Assembly: GCA_027487515.1 (NCBI GenBank)
Contig: JAIYDL010000023.1
Coordinates: 52,115-116,114, forward strand
Length of the DNA stretch: 64,000 nucleotides
Source of the DNA: Pseudomonadota bacterium
GTDB lineage: Bacteria > Bdellovibrionota > Bacteriovoracia > Bacteriovoracales > Bacteriovoracaceae
Reading direction: 5' to 3'
This document shows, one piece after another, positions 16,642 to 26,129 of this stretch (position 1 is the first letter of the stretch; each line of letters starts with the position of its first letter). The notes under the pieces are model-generated. The model was not told the DNA's origin. It worked only from the letters and a program-made list of their open reading frames with translations, and did not search any database. The translations under genes were made by a program, and so were the position numbers.

Positions 16642-18369
16642 GCATTCCGCTTCGTAGTCCTCGAGGATGGTCTTTTCTTCATCGTTTAACAGACTCTGAT
16701 CGATCAGCGCAGGGTCAAACCCAATGTAGACCAAGGACGCGATCCGGAGCATGTTCGGGTACTGTGGGTGAGGTTCAACGTGCCCGATGTTTTCCAGTCT
16801 TACGCCGGCGAAGCCTGGGATGTAGATCCCCGGCTCCATTGACACGACCTGCCCTGCCTTCATCGGAACGGTGGAGATCGAGGACATCCGGACACCGGGT
16901 TCGTGAACGTGGATGCCTACCCCATGCCCAGTCCCGTGATTGTAGTCATATCCCTTTCTCCTGAGAGGGGCGCGGGCCAGGCCATCGAGCACAATCCCGC
17001 GAGTGCCGACGGGGAACACCGCCGACTGCACCGCGAGAAGACCCTTCAGGACTAAGGTGTACATCTCTCGCATCTTCGGGTGTGGCGTGGTGTCGCCACC
17101 GGCGTAGAACGTCCGAGTTGTGTCTGTTGCCCAGCCGCCGTCGAAGTAGCCCCCGGAGTCCAGGAGGATCATGTCCGTGTCTTTGATGATGACTTGATCG
17201 GAGGGATTCCCGTAGTGAACGATGGAGCCGTTGGGGCCAACACCAGCGATGGTGTTAAAGCTTTGATCGACGGCCCCCTGTTCTTTGTACTTCACGGTCG
17301 TTTCATTGTAGAGGTCGAGCTCGGTGACTCGCTTCCCCGAGCGAATCTGCTCTTTGAGCCACTTCATGGTTTGGAAGATGGCCTTGTCCGCTTTCCGAAA
17401 AGAGGCTTCGATCTGCCGGAGCTCAACCGGTTCCTTGATCGACTGGTACTCGTAGAGACCACCGGCCTTCTCTTTGAGCCGGTCAGTGCCGAACGTTTTC
17501 ACCAGAGTTCCAAAGTCCGCACTGTTCAGCATGCCCGGATCGAACCAGACTTCCGTTAAGTGGAGCGTGTTTTGAATCCGATCGAGTTCTTTGGCCATCT
17601 GAGAGAATGGGAGCACAACGAACTCGAGTCCAGTCTCGCGCCGTGCGGCCTCGCTGACGGGGGTCTCTGGGGTGACGAACACGTAGACCTTTTCCTTCGT
17701 AACCAGCGCCTTGGCGTAGAAGCTCGAAAGGAACGGTAAGTGGTAGCCACGGCAGTTGGTGATCCAAGCGATGGAATCGAGCGCCGTGAGAAACATCGCC
17801 TGCTTCTCGTGAGAAAAAATTGCGCGGGTCTTCTCGAGCGTATCCCGGCCCCGCCACTCGCGGGGAACGAGCTTGACTTCCTTCATCGCCGGAAGCGGCT
17901 CGAAGCGGATGTGCTGAGCGAGGTCTCCACTCTGAAGCGGAATCGTCTCCGTGGCGTTCGCCGCCAATCGGTTCAGGTAGCTCAGCGCCGTGCGGTCGGC
18001 TTCATAGCCCAGCTTCCGGAGTCCCAGCCGCTTCACGTCTGCCGCGAGCTCCGCCGTCGTCGAGGAGTCACCGCCGACCTTCACCACTTCGACCTCTGCG
18101 GCGTCGACTTCGAGGTCTGCTTGCTCATGGTAGCGTCCATCGACGTAGAGCCGCACCCGACCATTCGCGGGTGCGAGGACTTCGGCCATCGAGCCGGTGA
18201 AGCCGGTGATGTAGTAGCGGTGGTTGTCTTCGAGCGGAACGTATTCGTTGAGAAACGGGTCGAAGCTCGAGACGTACATTCCGTCTAGGCCTCGGTCAAC
18301 CATGATTTTTTTTAGCTTCTGGATGTTCGACGCGATAGTTTGATTTGATAGATCGAGGGCTTTTTTCAT
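16606..18369 (-). CDS. Xaa-Pro aminopeptidase (M24B, long APP1 type)
   Basis: Removes N-terminal residues preceding proline. 587 residues from the ATG at 18369, which has GGAG seven bases upstream; the ATG at 18405 would add 12 residues. Two N-terminal creatinase-like domains precede the pita-bread catalytic domain. Metal ligands: Asp in LLDSGG, Asp in ATDTTRTF, His in GTGHGVGIHVHEPG, and Glu in MEPGIY and RLENIGHV. Length near 600 matches the eukaryote-like APP1 class rather than the 440-residue E. coli PepP. No signal peptide, so cytoplasmic. Divergent from kynA with 55 bases between starts; fits peptide catabolism. Confidence 0.95.
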   Translation of the reverse strand: MKKALDLSNQTIASNIQKLKKIMVDRGLDGMYVSSFDPFLNEYVPLEDNHRYYITGFTGSMAEVLAPANGRVRLYVDGRYHEQADLEVDAAEVEVVKVGGDSSTTAELAADVKRLGLRKLGYEADRTALSYLNRLAANATETIPLQSGDLAQHIRFEPLPAMKEVKLVPREWRGRDTLEKTRAIFSHEKQAMFLTALDSIAWITNCRGYHLPFLSSFYAKALVTKEKVYVFVTPETPVSEAARRETGLEFVVLPFSQMAKELDRIQNTLHLTEVWFDPGMLNSADFGTLVKTFGTDRLKEKAGGLYEYQSIKEPVELRQIEASFRKADKAIFQTMKWLKEQIRSGKRVTELDLYNETTVKYKEQGAVDQSFNTIAGVGPNGSIVHYGNPSDQVIIKDTDMILLDSGGYFDGGWATDTTRTFYAGGDTTPHPKMREMYTLVLKGLLAVQSAVFPVGTRGIVLDGLARAPLRRKGYDYNHGTGHGVGIHVHEPGVRMSSISTVPMKAGQVVSMEPGIYIPGFAGVRLENIGHVEPHPQYPNMLRIASLVYIGFDPALIDQSLLNDEEKTILEDYEAECLKRGTSLRASK

Positions 18370-18424
18370 ACAATGACTCCGTTGGAATAAGTTACTCTCC
18401 TCCAATATTCTTGGGAAGGTTTTT

Positions 18425-19522
18425 ATGAAGATCCAAAGTCCTGTCTACTATGGTGACTACCTGCAGCTACCGAAGATCCTCAGTGCCCAAGTCACGGAGA
18501 GTGGGAAGCATGGGAAACCGGCCCACGACGAAACGCTTTTTATCATCATCCATCAGACCTATGAGCTTTGGTTCAAACAGATCCTCCATGAGCTTGACTC
18601 CGTGAGAGTGAGCTTGCAGCAACCCTTCGTTCCCTCCACCGAGCTCTCCGTGGTCCAGTCTCGGCTCGAGCGAGTGACAGCGATCCAGCAGATTCTGATC
18701 GACCAGATCACAGTCATGGAGACCATGACGACCCTGGACTTCATGGAGTTCCGGGATTACCTCGTGCCAGCTTCGGGCTTCCAGAGCCTCCAATTCCGCC
18801 TGATCGAGGCCACCCTTGGAATTAAACCAGAGCACCGGATGGAAGTGGAAAAGCAGTTCTTCACGTCGCGGCTCAAGGCCGAAGACCGGGCCACTCTCGA
18901 GGCGACCGAAGCACGAGTGAGCATCTTCGAGCTCATTCAGGCCTGGCTCGAGCGCATGCCGTTTAGCCACTTCGGAGACTTTAACTTCTGGGGGGAATAC
19001 TCTCGCGCGGTGGAGAAGATGCTCGCTCAAGACAGAGAGATCATTTCCACCAATCCGATCCTCGATGAGCGCACTCTGACCATCGAACTTAAGAACCTGG
19101 ACCTCAGCAGGGAGAGCTTTAACACGCTCCTCGACGCTACTCGCTTCGCGGAGTGGAAAACGAGTGGCAAGGTCCGGCTTTCGCAGAGTGCCCACCTTTC
19201 GGCAGTCTTCATCTACCTGTACCGAGACTACCCGGCCCTCCAGATGCCCTTCCGGATTCTGAACTCCCTGGTCGAGGTCGATGAGAAGTTTACCACGTGG
19301 CGCTACCGCCATGCCATCATGGTTCAGCGGATCCTGGGCACGAAGATCGGAACCGGAGGTTCTTCCGGGCACGACTACCTTAAGTCAACGACGGAGAGGA
19401 ACCGCGCCTTTGTTGATTTCTTCAACCTCGCAACCTTCCTGATCCCGAAGGAGATGACTCCGAAACTCCCGAAAGAGATCCGGGATCAATTGGACATCGT
19501 GTATGACAACTTCAGAACCTAA
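18425..19522 (+). CDS. kynA: Tryptophan 2,3-dioxygenase
   Basis: Heme enzyme that opens L-tryptophan to N-formylkynurenine. 365 residues. Family blocks are unmistakable: YYGDYLQLPKIL at the N-terminus, HDETLFIIIHQTYELW (distal His region), RYRHAIMVQRILG (proximal heme His) and GTGGSSGHDYL. The length is greater than the common 280-residue bacterial form and closer to the longer class. GGAAGG precedes the ATG. The 3' end overlaps the kynureninase-like gene by 20 bases. No kynurenine formamidase gene (kynB) is adjacent. Confidence 0.97.
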   Translation: MKIQSPVYYGDYLQLPKILSAQVTESGKHGKPAHDETLFIIIHQTYELWFKQILHELDSVRVSLQQPFVPSTELSVVQSRLERVTAIQQILIDQITVMETMTTLDFMEFRDYLVPASGFQSLQFRLIEATLGIKPEHRMEVEKQFFTSRLKAEDRATLEATEARVSIFELIQAWLERMPFSHFGDFNFWGEYSRAVEKMLAQDREIISTNPILDERTLTIELKNLDLSRESFNTLLDATRFAEWKTSGKVRLSQSAHLSAVFIYLYRDYPALQMPFRILNSLVEVDEKFTTWRYRHAIMVQRILGTKIGTGGSSGHDYLKSTTERNRAFVDFFNLATFLIPKEMTPKLPKEIRDQLDIVYDNFRT

Positions 19523-20693
19523 GCATTTTTTTTCCCGCTTCCTCCAGGGCCACGAGGGAAGGCTTCATTTCGCTGCCCACTCCCACCACTTCTGGCCGGA
19601 TGTGACCCGCGAAGCCCAGCTCGCGTACTGGGACGACTGCGCCCGGTTAAGTGACGAGAAGTGGGGAAGAATCTTCGGTGCCGTAATTCCCGACGCACAG
19701 AAGCACGTGGCCCAGATCCTCAACCTCAAAGATCCCAAGCAAATTGTCTTCGCCCCGAACACCCACGAACTCGGAGCGCGGATTTTATCACTCTTCTACG
19801 GCCGCCGATCCCTTCGGGTCCTCACCACCGGAAGCGAGTTCCACTCGTGGCGCCGGCAGCTCCTGCGACTCGCGGAAGATGCGGCTGTGGATGTGGATCT
19901 CATCCCGACCTCCACTCTCTTGGAAAACCGAAGCGAGTTTCTCGATGGACTCCTCGCCGGTCTCAAGAAGCGGCCCGATCTTTTTTTCATCAGCCAAGTT
20001 TTCTTCGACTCGGGCCTCGCCCTCACTGACGCCGAGCTCGTCGCCCTGGCCGATGCTTGCCCCCAAGAGACTGTGATGGTCGTCGATGGCTACCATGGGT
20101 TCGCCGCACTCCCGACCAATCTAGGCCCCCTCGAGGGTAGGATTTTCTACATGAGCGGTGGTTACAAATACGCCCAGGCGGGCGAAGGAGTTGGGTTTTT
20201 AGTTGTTCCCAAAGGGGAATGGCGCCCGGCCTACACAGGATGGTTCGCGGAGTTCGGTGACCTGACAAAACCTTCAGGGACCCAGACCGGCTACACCAAC
20301 GACGGCCTGGCCTTCATGGGAGCAACCCAAGACCCCTCTGGGCTCTACCGCTTCAACGCGGCCTGGGATTTCTACTCAAAACAAGGACTTACGGTTTCGG
20401 CTATCCATGATTATGTCCTGGGTCTTCAGAAGACCTTTCTCCAGGCCATGCCTAGAGAATTTCTGGCCGCTGGGAAACTGCGCCCTTTGTTCACTCAAGA
20501 ACTCTCCTGGCATGCTCACTTCCTGACCTTCGAGGCTGCAGATGAGGAAGCTGCCAGAAGGCTTGAGGCCCTCCTCAAGGCCCGGCAAATCCTCATTGAC
20601 CGCCGGGGTATGCGCCTCCGGTTCGGCTTCGGCCTGTATCAGGACTTGGCCGACGTTCGGAAGGTTTGTGAGCTCCTTTGGGAAATCAAATAA
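19503..20693 (+). CDS. kynU: Kynureninase-like PLP enzyme (aminotransferase class V fold)
   Basis: Likely cleaves kynurenine to anthranilate and alanine. 396 residues. The PLP Lys is in SGGYKYAQAGEG, comparable to the SYKYLNGGPG block of kynureninases, and VVDGYHG holds the pyridine-nitrogen Asp. The N-terminus (HSHHFWPDV) is unlike standard KynU, so it belongs to a divergent subgroup. Assignment rests on the motif and on its 20-base overlap with kynA. A different class V activity (desulfurase-like) cannot be excluded. Confidence 0.8.
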   Translation: MTTSEPKHFFSRFLQGHEGRLHFAAHSHHFWPDVTREAQLAYWDDCARLSDEKWGRIFGAVIPDAQKHVAQILNLKDPKQIVFAPNTHELGARILSLFYGRRSLRVLTTGSEFHSWRRQLLRLAEDAAVDVDLIPTSTLLENRSEFLDGLLAGLKKRPDLFFISQVFFDSGLALTDAELVALADACPQETVMVVDGYHGFAALPTNLGPLEGRIFYMSGGYKYAQAGEGVGFLVVPKGEWRPAYTGWFAEFGDLTKPSGTQTGYTNDGLAFMGATQDPSGLYRFNAAWDFYSKQGLTVSAIHDYVLGLQKTFLQAMPREFLAAGKLRPLFTQELSWHAHFLTFEAADEEAARRLEALLKARQILIDRRGMRLRFGFGLYQDLADVRKVCELLWEIK

Positions 20694-20790
20694 CCTAAGA
20701 ATATTCAAGAAATGCCTTAAAGGTTTTACTCGAGAGTGCCGATAGTCCCCCTTAAGAACGACAAGAGTTGTTTAACTTTTAGAGGGAATT

Positions 20791-20952
20791 ATGGGTGTCA
20801 AGATCGGGTCCGTTGTGATGGTTCTTCTGATGTTCTTCATCGCCAAGATTTCATTCGAAACTGCCATGGCCGAAAAGGCACCCGAGCGCACGAACGACAG
20901 ATTCCCTGCCTCCATCGACCAAAGCTATAACGATCACATGAACAAACGGTAG
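20791..20952 (+). CDS. Small 53-residue membrane or secreted peptide
   Basis: ATG with AGAGGGA just upstream. The product begins MGVKIGSVVMVLLMFFIAK: a Lys then about 14 hydrophobic residues, i.e. a signal peptide or single membrane helix. A polar tail of about 30 residues ends in NDHMNKR. No family recognised. It lies alone between the kynureninase-like gene and the HAD gene. The ribosome site and N-terminal pattern support a real gene; conservation in relatives would decide it. Confidence 0.6.
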   Translation: MGVKIGSVVMVLLMFFIAKISFETAMAEKAPERTNDRFPASIDQSYNDHMNKR

Positions 20953-21034
20953 TCTTCCCCTCTTCGCATTTCAAAAGAAAACATTCTCACGTATCATCGC
21001 CCGTATTCATTTCACTTAGGAATCTCTCCGGACC

Positions 21035-21691
21035 ATGACTACCTTAGACCTCACCCGTGCCGTAGTCTTCGACCTCGACGGAACACTTTGGAATGCCTGC
21101 TCCCCTTGCGCCGCTGCTTGGACAGCGGTGCTCCAGAAGCGGGGTTACGGTCTCGTGATCACCAAGGAGCAGATCGAATCCGTCTGCGGCCTTCCGTTCC
21201 CGGAGTGCGTCCGCCGGCTCTGCCCGGCCGTTCCCGAAAAAGACCTTCCCTCAGTCATGGCCCAGATCGACGAGAGCGAGCAAGCCTACCTGCGCCGCCA
21301 AGGCGGAGAGCTCTACCCCGGAGTCAGAGAAGGGCTGCGTGAGCTCGCCAAACAAAGGCCCCTCTACCTCGTGAGTAACTGCCAAGAATCCTACCTTCAG
21401 ATTTTTCTCTCTCTCACCGGCACAGAGGACATTTTTCGGGACTGGGAATGCCACGGAAGGACGGGACGGTCGAAGTCGGAGAACCTTCGACTTCTGGCCG
21501 AGCGAAACAGCCTCACCTCGGCGGTCTACGTCGGCGACACCGAGGGAGATAGGGTCGCTTCCCTCGACGCCGGATATGCGTTCATTTACGCCGCCTACGG
21601 GTTCGGAGACCTCACACACACCCCTCGATACTCGGACTTCCCGGGCCTCGTTAGCGGACTTCTGGGAAGGCTTCCCGCGCCCAGGCCTTAA
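21035..21691 (+). CDS. HAD-superfamily phosphatase (phosphoglycolate phosphatase-like)
   Basis: 218 residues. Motif I is FDLDGTLW (D13 nucleophile, D15 acid/base), motif II is in YLVSNCQ, the Lys of motif III is in GRSKSENL, and motif IV is VGDTEGD with the metal-binding Asp pair. A helical cap of about 70 residues lies between motifs I and II (type C1). Similar proteins dephosphorylate phosphoglycolate or small sugar phosphates; the exact substrate is unknown. The 3' end overlaps the opposing murD by 41 bases. Confidence 0.9.
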   Translation: MTTLDLTRAVVFDLDGTLWNACSPCAAAWTAVLQKRGYGLVITKEQIESVCGLPFPECVRRLCPAVPEKDLPSVMAQIDESEQAYLRRQGGELYPGVREGLRELAKQRPLYLVSNCQESYLQIFLSLTGTEDIFRDWECHGRTGRSKSENLRLLAERNSLTSAVYVGDTEGDRVASLDAGYAFIYAAYGFGDLTHTPRYSDFPGLVSGLLGRLPAPRP

Positions 21692-22976
21692 ACTTCTCAC
21701 CCCGGTCAACGTAGTTTTTAAACTGATCAAAGGACGGGAAGCCGGGGGAGAACACGAGGTTTCCCTTGAGGCCTTCGGCGAGCTCAAAGACCCGTCTTAA
21801 ATCTCCCGCCCGCTCGACGGAGAACTCCGACTTAAGTTCGTCGTACAATCGGTCGGTGACGTCACCGATGGTGAAGATTTTAGAAATCTTTCCTTTAAAG
21901 GGGAGGAGATCAGGAAGGAAGTGATCGGCTTCGCTGCGAAGCTTTCCACCCAGAATCAGGTAGAGGGGGGCGGAGGATTCTTTGAACGCTTTAATCGCCG
22001 TCGTCGTGGCCAGAGCATTGGTGGATTTGGCGTCGTTGTAGATCGCCAACCCTTGGCGCTCGAGGACGAACTCAAGCCGGTGCGCGACCCCCGAGAACTC
22101 GTTGATGAAGCCCTGAAACAGTCGAGGCAATTCCGGAATCCCCAGAAGCCGAAGCGTCTCATACGCGGCGTAGAAATTGGCCTCGTTGTGCTCTCCCCGA
22201 ACCCGCGCCTTGCTAAAGTCAAACATCGATCGAAACTGCGCCGGGAGGTCGCCTTTCGTAAAATAGTGCGGGAGCACCGGATACTTCTTCATCTCCTCGA
22301 GGTGCGGATTCTCGGTGCCGATGATGAGGTGATCCTCCGGGGTCATGTTCAGGAGAAGTCGGTACTTGGCCAAGGCGTAATCCTGCACACTCTCGTAGCG
22401 TTCACTGTGGTTTGGAAAGAGATTCAGGTAGAGCCCAATCTTCGGGTGAAACTCCCGGATCGTTTCGAGTTGAAAACTTGAAACTTCGATCACGGCGTAA
22501 TCGGGCCACTCTTCACGCAACGGCAGCTCACTGTAGGGAACGCCGATGTTCCCACCGCAGAAGACCGTCTTCCCGGCCCGCGCCAGGGCTTCGGCGATCA
22601 TGGTCGTCGTCGTCGTCTTTCCGTTTGTTCCCGTGATGGCAATGACCGGAACGTTGCGGGAGTGCCGAAAAGCGTACTCAATCTCCGAGACGATGGGCAC
22701 CCCCTTCTCAAGGGCCCGCTTGAGGGCCGGATGCCCCACCGGAATCCCGGGAGAGAGGATGATCTCGTCCATCTTGTGAAAATGCTGAGCGAAGTCCTCT
22801 TCGGAAAAGCAGGCACAAGTAGTGCAGATGCCTTCGAGCCCTTCGCTCTTCCACCACTCCCGGGGATCGCCTCTATTCACGGCGTAGACGTCTTGGTGAT
22901 GCTTCATCGCCAGACGCAGGGCCGCTTTCCCCGACTTCCCCATCCCGAAGATCGCCACTTTATTTATCTTGTTCAT
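21651..22976 (-). CDS. murD: UDP-N-acetylmuramoylalanine-D-glutamate ligase
   Basis: Adds D-Glu to UDP-MurNAc-L-Ala in the cytoplasm during peptidoglycan synthesis. 441 residues. The N-terminal Rossmann domain starts IFGMGKSGKAAL. The ATP P-loop GTNGKTTTTT lies at about 115-124. EVSSFQLE and NLFPNHSERY are Mur-ligase blocks, and the C-terminal domain has YNDAKSTN. It stands outside any mur/fts (dcw) cluster in this window, which is unusual in many bacteria. It is divergent from the METTL25-like gene with only 24 bases between starts. Confidence 0.96.
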   Translation of the reverse strand: MNKINKVAIFGMGKSGKAALRLAMKHHQDVYAVNRGDPREWWKSEGLEGICTTCACFSEEDFAQHFHKMDEIILSPGIPVGHPALKRALEKGVPIVSEIEYAFRHSRNVPVIAITGTNGKTTTTTMIAEALARAGKTVFCGGNIGVPYSELPLREEWPDYAVIEVSSFQLETIREFHPKIGLYLNLFPNHSERYESVQDYALAKYRLLLNMTPEDHLIIGTENPHLEEMKKYPVLPHYFTKGDLPAQFRSMFDFSKARVRGEHNEANFYAAYETLRLLGIPELPRLFQGFINEFSGVAHRLEFVLERQGLAIYNDAKSTNALATTTAIKAFKESSAPLYLILGGKLRSEADHFLPDLLPFKGKISKIFTIGDVTDRLYDELKSEFSVERAGDLRRVFELAEGLKGNLVFSPGFPSFDQFKNYVDRGEKFKAWAREAFPEVR

Positions 22977-23000
22977 AACCTGTGATACCGTCCCCGCTAG

Positions 23001-24245
23001 ATGAACTACCGGGACCGCTTCCTTCGAGTCAGAGATTTTTTAAAACCATATCAAAGAATGTGGGAAAACGAAATCATGCTGAGCTACCCTGCCCCCCTCT
23101 CGGAATACCCCGAGGCATGGCTGCAGGAGCTGCTTCGAATCCAGACCAAAGCCGATCTCATCCGACTAGAAATGAAGGACGTCGAGGGGCTCATTTCCGG
23201 GCCTGGGCTCCGAGAGTTCTACCGCTCGATCGATGAGCTCTGCTCCCTCCCTCCGGCCCCAACCTACCCGCCGATGCCAGAGGATGCCTGGACGTGGCTC
23301 TACATCATCCCCAAAAAGCAGCACGAGATTCGGCGTCTCGCACCCCACGTCCATCACCTCTATCATTCCCTCAGCGTGGGCCGGGTGGTAGACGTCGGCG
23401 GAGGCATTGGTCTTTTCGCTCAGACCATCAATAACAACTACCAACTGGCAGTGACGAGTGTCGACATGAACACTGAGCTCCAGAGCACGGGCCGTTTGCG
23501 TCATGAGAAGAATGCTCGGAACCCTCAGAATCCGGTCCGCTACCTGCACCTGAAGGTCGAGAGCGGCGGAGATTTCGAAAAAATCATGGAGGAGAACGTC
23601 CTGCCAGTGGGTCTTCATACCTGCGGCCCGCTTGCCGTGGACATCATCCGTTCGGCCGCGAAAGGCCGGGTCCCAGGCCTCGTCAACTTCGGCTGCTGTT
23701 ACCAAACCCTCGATGCCAGGCCAGACTTTCAAAACCTTTCGAGCTTCGCTCAAGACCATGGGCCTTTGTGGCTCAATCAGTTCGCTCTCACTCTCTCCTG
23801 CCGCGCCCACCGAAAGATGGATGAGAAATCCTTCGACCTGAAACTCAAGGTCAAGCATTACCGCTACGCCATCCACCTTCTTCTCACGGATCACTACCGG
23901 CGAACGAACGTGCTTAGTCTTGGGAACTCACACCCCTCTCTCTATGATCGCCCATTTTCGGCCTATGCCCTCGAGCAGCTGCGGCGCCTCTCGATCCAGA
24001 GCCGGCACACGGAACTCGAGCTCGATGAGTTCTTTGCGCAAGAGCAGGTTCAGACGACGGTTCAGCGGATGATCGCTGCGGGCCTCATCAGAAACGCCCT
24101 AGGCCGCGTCCTCGAAATTTACCTCTTGCTCGATCGTGCGATTTTCCTCGAGGAGCACGGCTACGATGCGTCTGTGACAGAATTCTTCGACGAAAGGATT
24201 TCACCCCGAAACATCGGGATCACGGCCCTCCGAAGAAATCGCTAG
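23001..24245 (+). CDS. METTL25-like SAM-dependent methyltransferase
   Basis: 414 residues. The SAM-binding loop is VVDVGGGIGLF (129-139). Two further blocks, GLHTCG (204-209) and FGCCYQ (230-235), are the signatures of the METTL25/METTL25B family, known mainly from eukaryotes and annotated in bacteria only as generic methyltransferases. An N-terminal helical region of about 100 residues and a helical C-terminus frame the domain. The substrate is unknown; a relationship to RNA methyltransferases has been suggested for the eukaryotic members. The start codon lies only 24 bases from the murD start on the other strand. Confidence 0.82.
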   Translation: MNYRDRFLRVRDFLKPYQRMWENEIMLSYPAPLSEYPEAWLQELLRIQTKADLIRLEMKDVEGLISGPGLREFYRSIDELCSLPPAPTYPPMPEDAWTWLYIIPKKQHEIRRLAPHVHHLYHSLSVGRVVDVGGGIGLFAQTINNNYQLAVTSVDMNTELQSTGRLRHEKNARNPQNPVRYLHLKVESGGDFEKIMEENVLPVGLHTCGPLAVDIIRSAAKGRVPGLVNFGCCYQTLDARPDFQNLSSFAQDHGPLWLNQFALTLSCRAHRKMDEKSFDLKLKVKHYRYAIHLLLTDHYRRTNVLSLGNSHPSLYDRPFSAYALEQLRRLSIQSRHTELELDEFFAQEQVQTTVQRMIAAGLIRNALGRVLEIYLLLDRAIFLEEHGYDASVTEFFDERISPRNIGITALRRNR

Positions 24246-24257
24246 GGCCAGGTCACC

Positions 24258-25034
24258 TCAGTTCAAATGGAAGACTTCGCGCATTTCCTGGTTCAGAAGT
24301 TTCATCTTGTGATCGATGTCCGGATGGTTCCGGTCGCTCGGGTCTAGGAGGTAGTTCTCCGGGCCCATCGGCTTGATCATGAGCTTCGTCTGCCAGATGT
24401 TATCATGAGCGATGTTGATGTCTTGCCGGTACTGGTAGAGGTCCAGAGTGTCCTTCTTGATGAAATCCTGAATCGAATTGAAGTAGTGATCGTTGTAGAT
24501 CTTCTTCCCGTTATCCAGCCGCGTGTATCCACGGACGACGTAGTCGATGTAGACCACATCGCATTCGAAGACCTCGAACATGTAGTTCAGCGCCTTCAAA
24601 GGAATGATCTCGCCGCAGGTTGCGACGTCAAGGTCTAGTCGGAACGTACAGATCCCTTCTGGGTCAGACGCATCGGGATAGGTGTGAGTCGTGATGTGAG
24701 ACTTATCGAGGTGCATGTTCACCGCAACCTTGCCCTCTTTGCCCATTTCCCAGTTTCCGCCCCCCTTGAGGTCGGACATAAGGGTCATGGTTGATGCCCC
24801 CACGGGTTCATAGTCTTGAACCGTTTCAGAGAGGATGTTGGCCTCGATGATTTCGCAGATGTTCCGGGCAATCTGGCTGATGTTCTTCGCACTGTACTTG
24901 GTGTGGATGTAGCTTATGTACTCCTGGCGTTGCTTCTCGGTCATCGCGATACAGAAGTCGTAGAAGTTGAAAGACAAAATCTTGGTGAGATTATTGAACC
25001 CGGAAAGCTTTATCGTTTCCTGCATCTTATCCAT
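24258..25034 (-). CDS. speD: S-adenosylmethionine decarboxylase proenzyme (E. coli type)
   Basis: Makes decarboxylated SAM for spermidine synthesis. 258 residues, the size of the E. coli class. Autocleavage occurs between K111 and S112 in HLDKSHITTHTYP, creating the pyruvoyl group; both residues and the following His are conserved. GICTFRLDLDVATCGEI and LKALNYMFE are also family blocks. No spermidine synthase gene (speE) is next to it. It is in line with, and 105 bases downstream of, the end of mdh on the minus strand, with mdh's terminator between; so it is read towards lower coordinates from its own promoter. Confidence 0.97.
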   Translation of the reverse strand: MDKMQETIKLSGFNNLTKILSFNFYDFCIAMTEKQRQEYISYIHTKYSAKNISQIARNICEIIEANILSETVQDYEPVGASTMTLMSDLKGGGNWEMGKEGKVAVNMHLDKSHITTHTYPDASDPEGICTFRLDLDVATCGEIIPLKALNYMFEVFECDVVYIDYVVRGYTRLDNGKKIYNDHYFNSIQDFIKKDTLDLYQYRQDINIAHDNIWQTKLMIKPMGPENYLLDPSDRNHPDIDHKMKLLNQEMREVFHLN

Positions 25035-25098
25035 CAGCAGACCCTCGTAGAAATTTAGAAGCCGTTATAGGGAATCAAGGGGGATATGACAATACAAA

Positions 25099-25129
25099 AA
25101 AGGCCCGGCGCAATAAGCGCCGGGCCTTT
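25099..25129 (-). terminator. Intrinsic terminator of mdh
   Basis: A perfect 13-bp stem (AAAGGCCCGGCGC and its complement) with a 5-base loop, followed on the minus strand by a run of T residues continuing from the stem. It begins 10 bases after the mdh stop and separates mdh from speD. Confidence 0.92.
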
Positions 25130-25139
25130 ACGGTAAACC

Positions 25140-26129
25140 TTAAATGAGATTAAGGGACTTTACAGCGTCGCGCTCGCCGCGGAGTTCGTCTAGCGTGAGT
25201 TTAAACTTCTCCTGACCGAAGTCGTTGTGCTTGATCCCTTCAATGACCTTCACTTTTCCACCCTCCGTGCGGCACGGGTAGGAGAAGATGAGGCCCTTAT
25301 CGACTCCGTATTCACCGTTCGAGGCCAGGCACATGGAGTAGGTTTCTCCAGCGGGTGTTTCGGACACGATGTTGCGGATCCCCTCAATCGCGGCATTGGC
25401 GGCCGACGCGGCCGAGGAAAACCCTCGTGCCTTAATGATCGCGGCGCCTCGTTGCTGGACGGTCTTAATGAAATCTCCCCGGAGCCACTCGTGGTCCGTG
25501 ATCACATCCGTGACGTGCTTACCGTTGATCTTGGCGTTGAAGAAATCTGGATACTGCGTCGCCGAGTGGTTCCCCCAGATCGTCAGGTTCTTGATCGCGG
25601 TCACATCCACCGAGGCCCGGAGGGCGAGCTGCGCCTTCGCCCGATTCTCATCCAGGGAAGTCATCGCAAAGAAGCGGTCCGATGGAATTCCTTTCGCGTT
25701 GTTCATGGCAACCAAGGCATTGGTGTTGCACGGATTCCCAACCACGAAAACGCGCACATCGGATGCGCTCGACTGCTCGATCGCCTTGGCCTGGGCCGTG
25801 AAGATCCCCCCGTTGATTTTCAGAAGGTCCGACCGCTCCATCCCATCTTTCCGAGGCATCGAGCCGACACAGACGACCCAGTTGGCATCTTTAAACGCGG
25901 TATTGAGGTCCGAGGTGAGGACGATGTTCTTCAGAAGCGGGAATGCGCAGTCTTCGAGCTCCATCGCGACACCCTTGAGCGCTGGCAGAGCATGCTCGAG
26001 CTCGAGCAGCTGGAGTTCAACTTCTGTTTCCATCCCCAGCATCTGTCCGGAAGCGATCCGAAACAGAAGGGCGTATCCAATTTGTCCCGCCGCACCTGTG
26101 ACAGCGACTTTGACTCTTTTCTTGGCCAT
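25140..26129 (-). CDS. mdh: Malate dehydrogenase
   Basis: NAD-dependent oxidation of malate to oxaloacetate in the TCA cycle. 329 residues, with GAAGQIG as the dinucleotide loop (about 12-18), substrate Arg residues in [22 protein letters not shown], and the catalytic His in [11 protein letters not shown]. These blocks fit the cytosolic/MDH2-type family found in many bacteria. GGAGG lies six bases from the ATG, and a TATAAT-like box (minus strand, 26166-26171) lies about 37 bases upstream, though without a good -35. It ends in the terminator at 25099-25129. Confidence 0.97.
   Translation of the reverse strand: MAKKRVKVAVTGAAGQIGYALLFRIASGQMLGMETEVELQLLELEHALPALKGVAMELEDCAFPLLKNIVLTSDLNTAFKDANWVVCVGSMPRKDGMERSDLLKINGGIFTAQAKAIEQSSASDVRVFVVGNPCNTNALVAMNNAKGIPSDRFFAMTSLDENRAKAQLALRASVDVTAIKNLTIWGNHSATQYPDFFNAKINGKHVTDVITDHEWLRGDFIKTVQQRGAAIIKARGFSSAASAANAAIEGIRNIVSETPAGETYSMCLASNGEYGVDKGLIFSYPCRTEGGKVKVIEGIKHNDFGQEKFKLTLDELRGERDAVKSLNLI

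Noticed and set aside
19503..20693. Cysteine desulfurase instead of kynureninase-like enzyme
   Set aside because: The class V fold is shared, but no desulfurase catalytic Cys loop is seen and the gene overlaps kynA.
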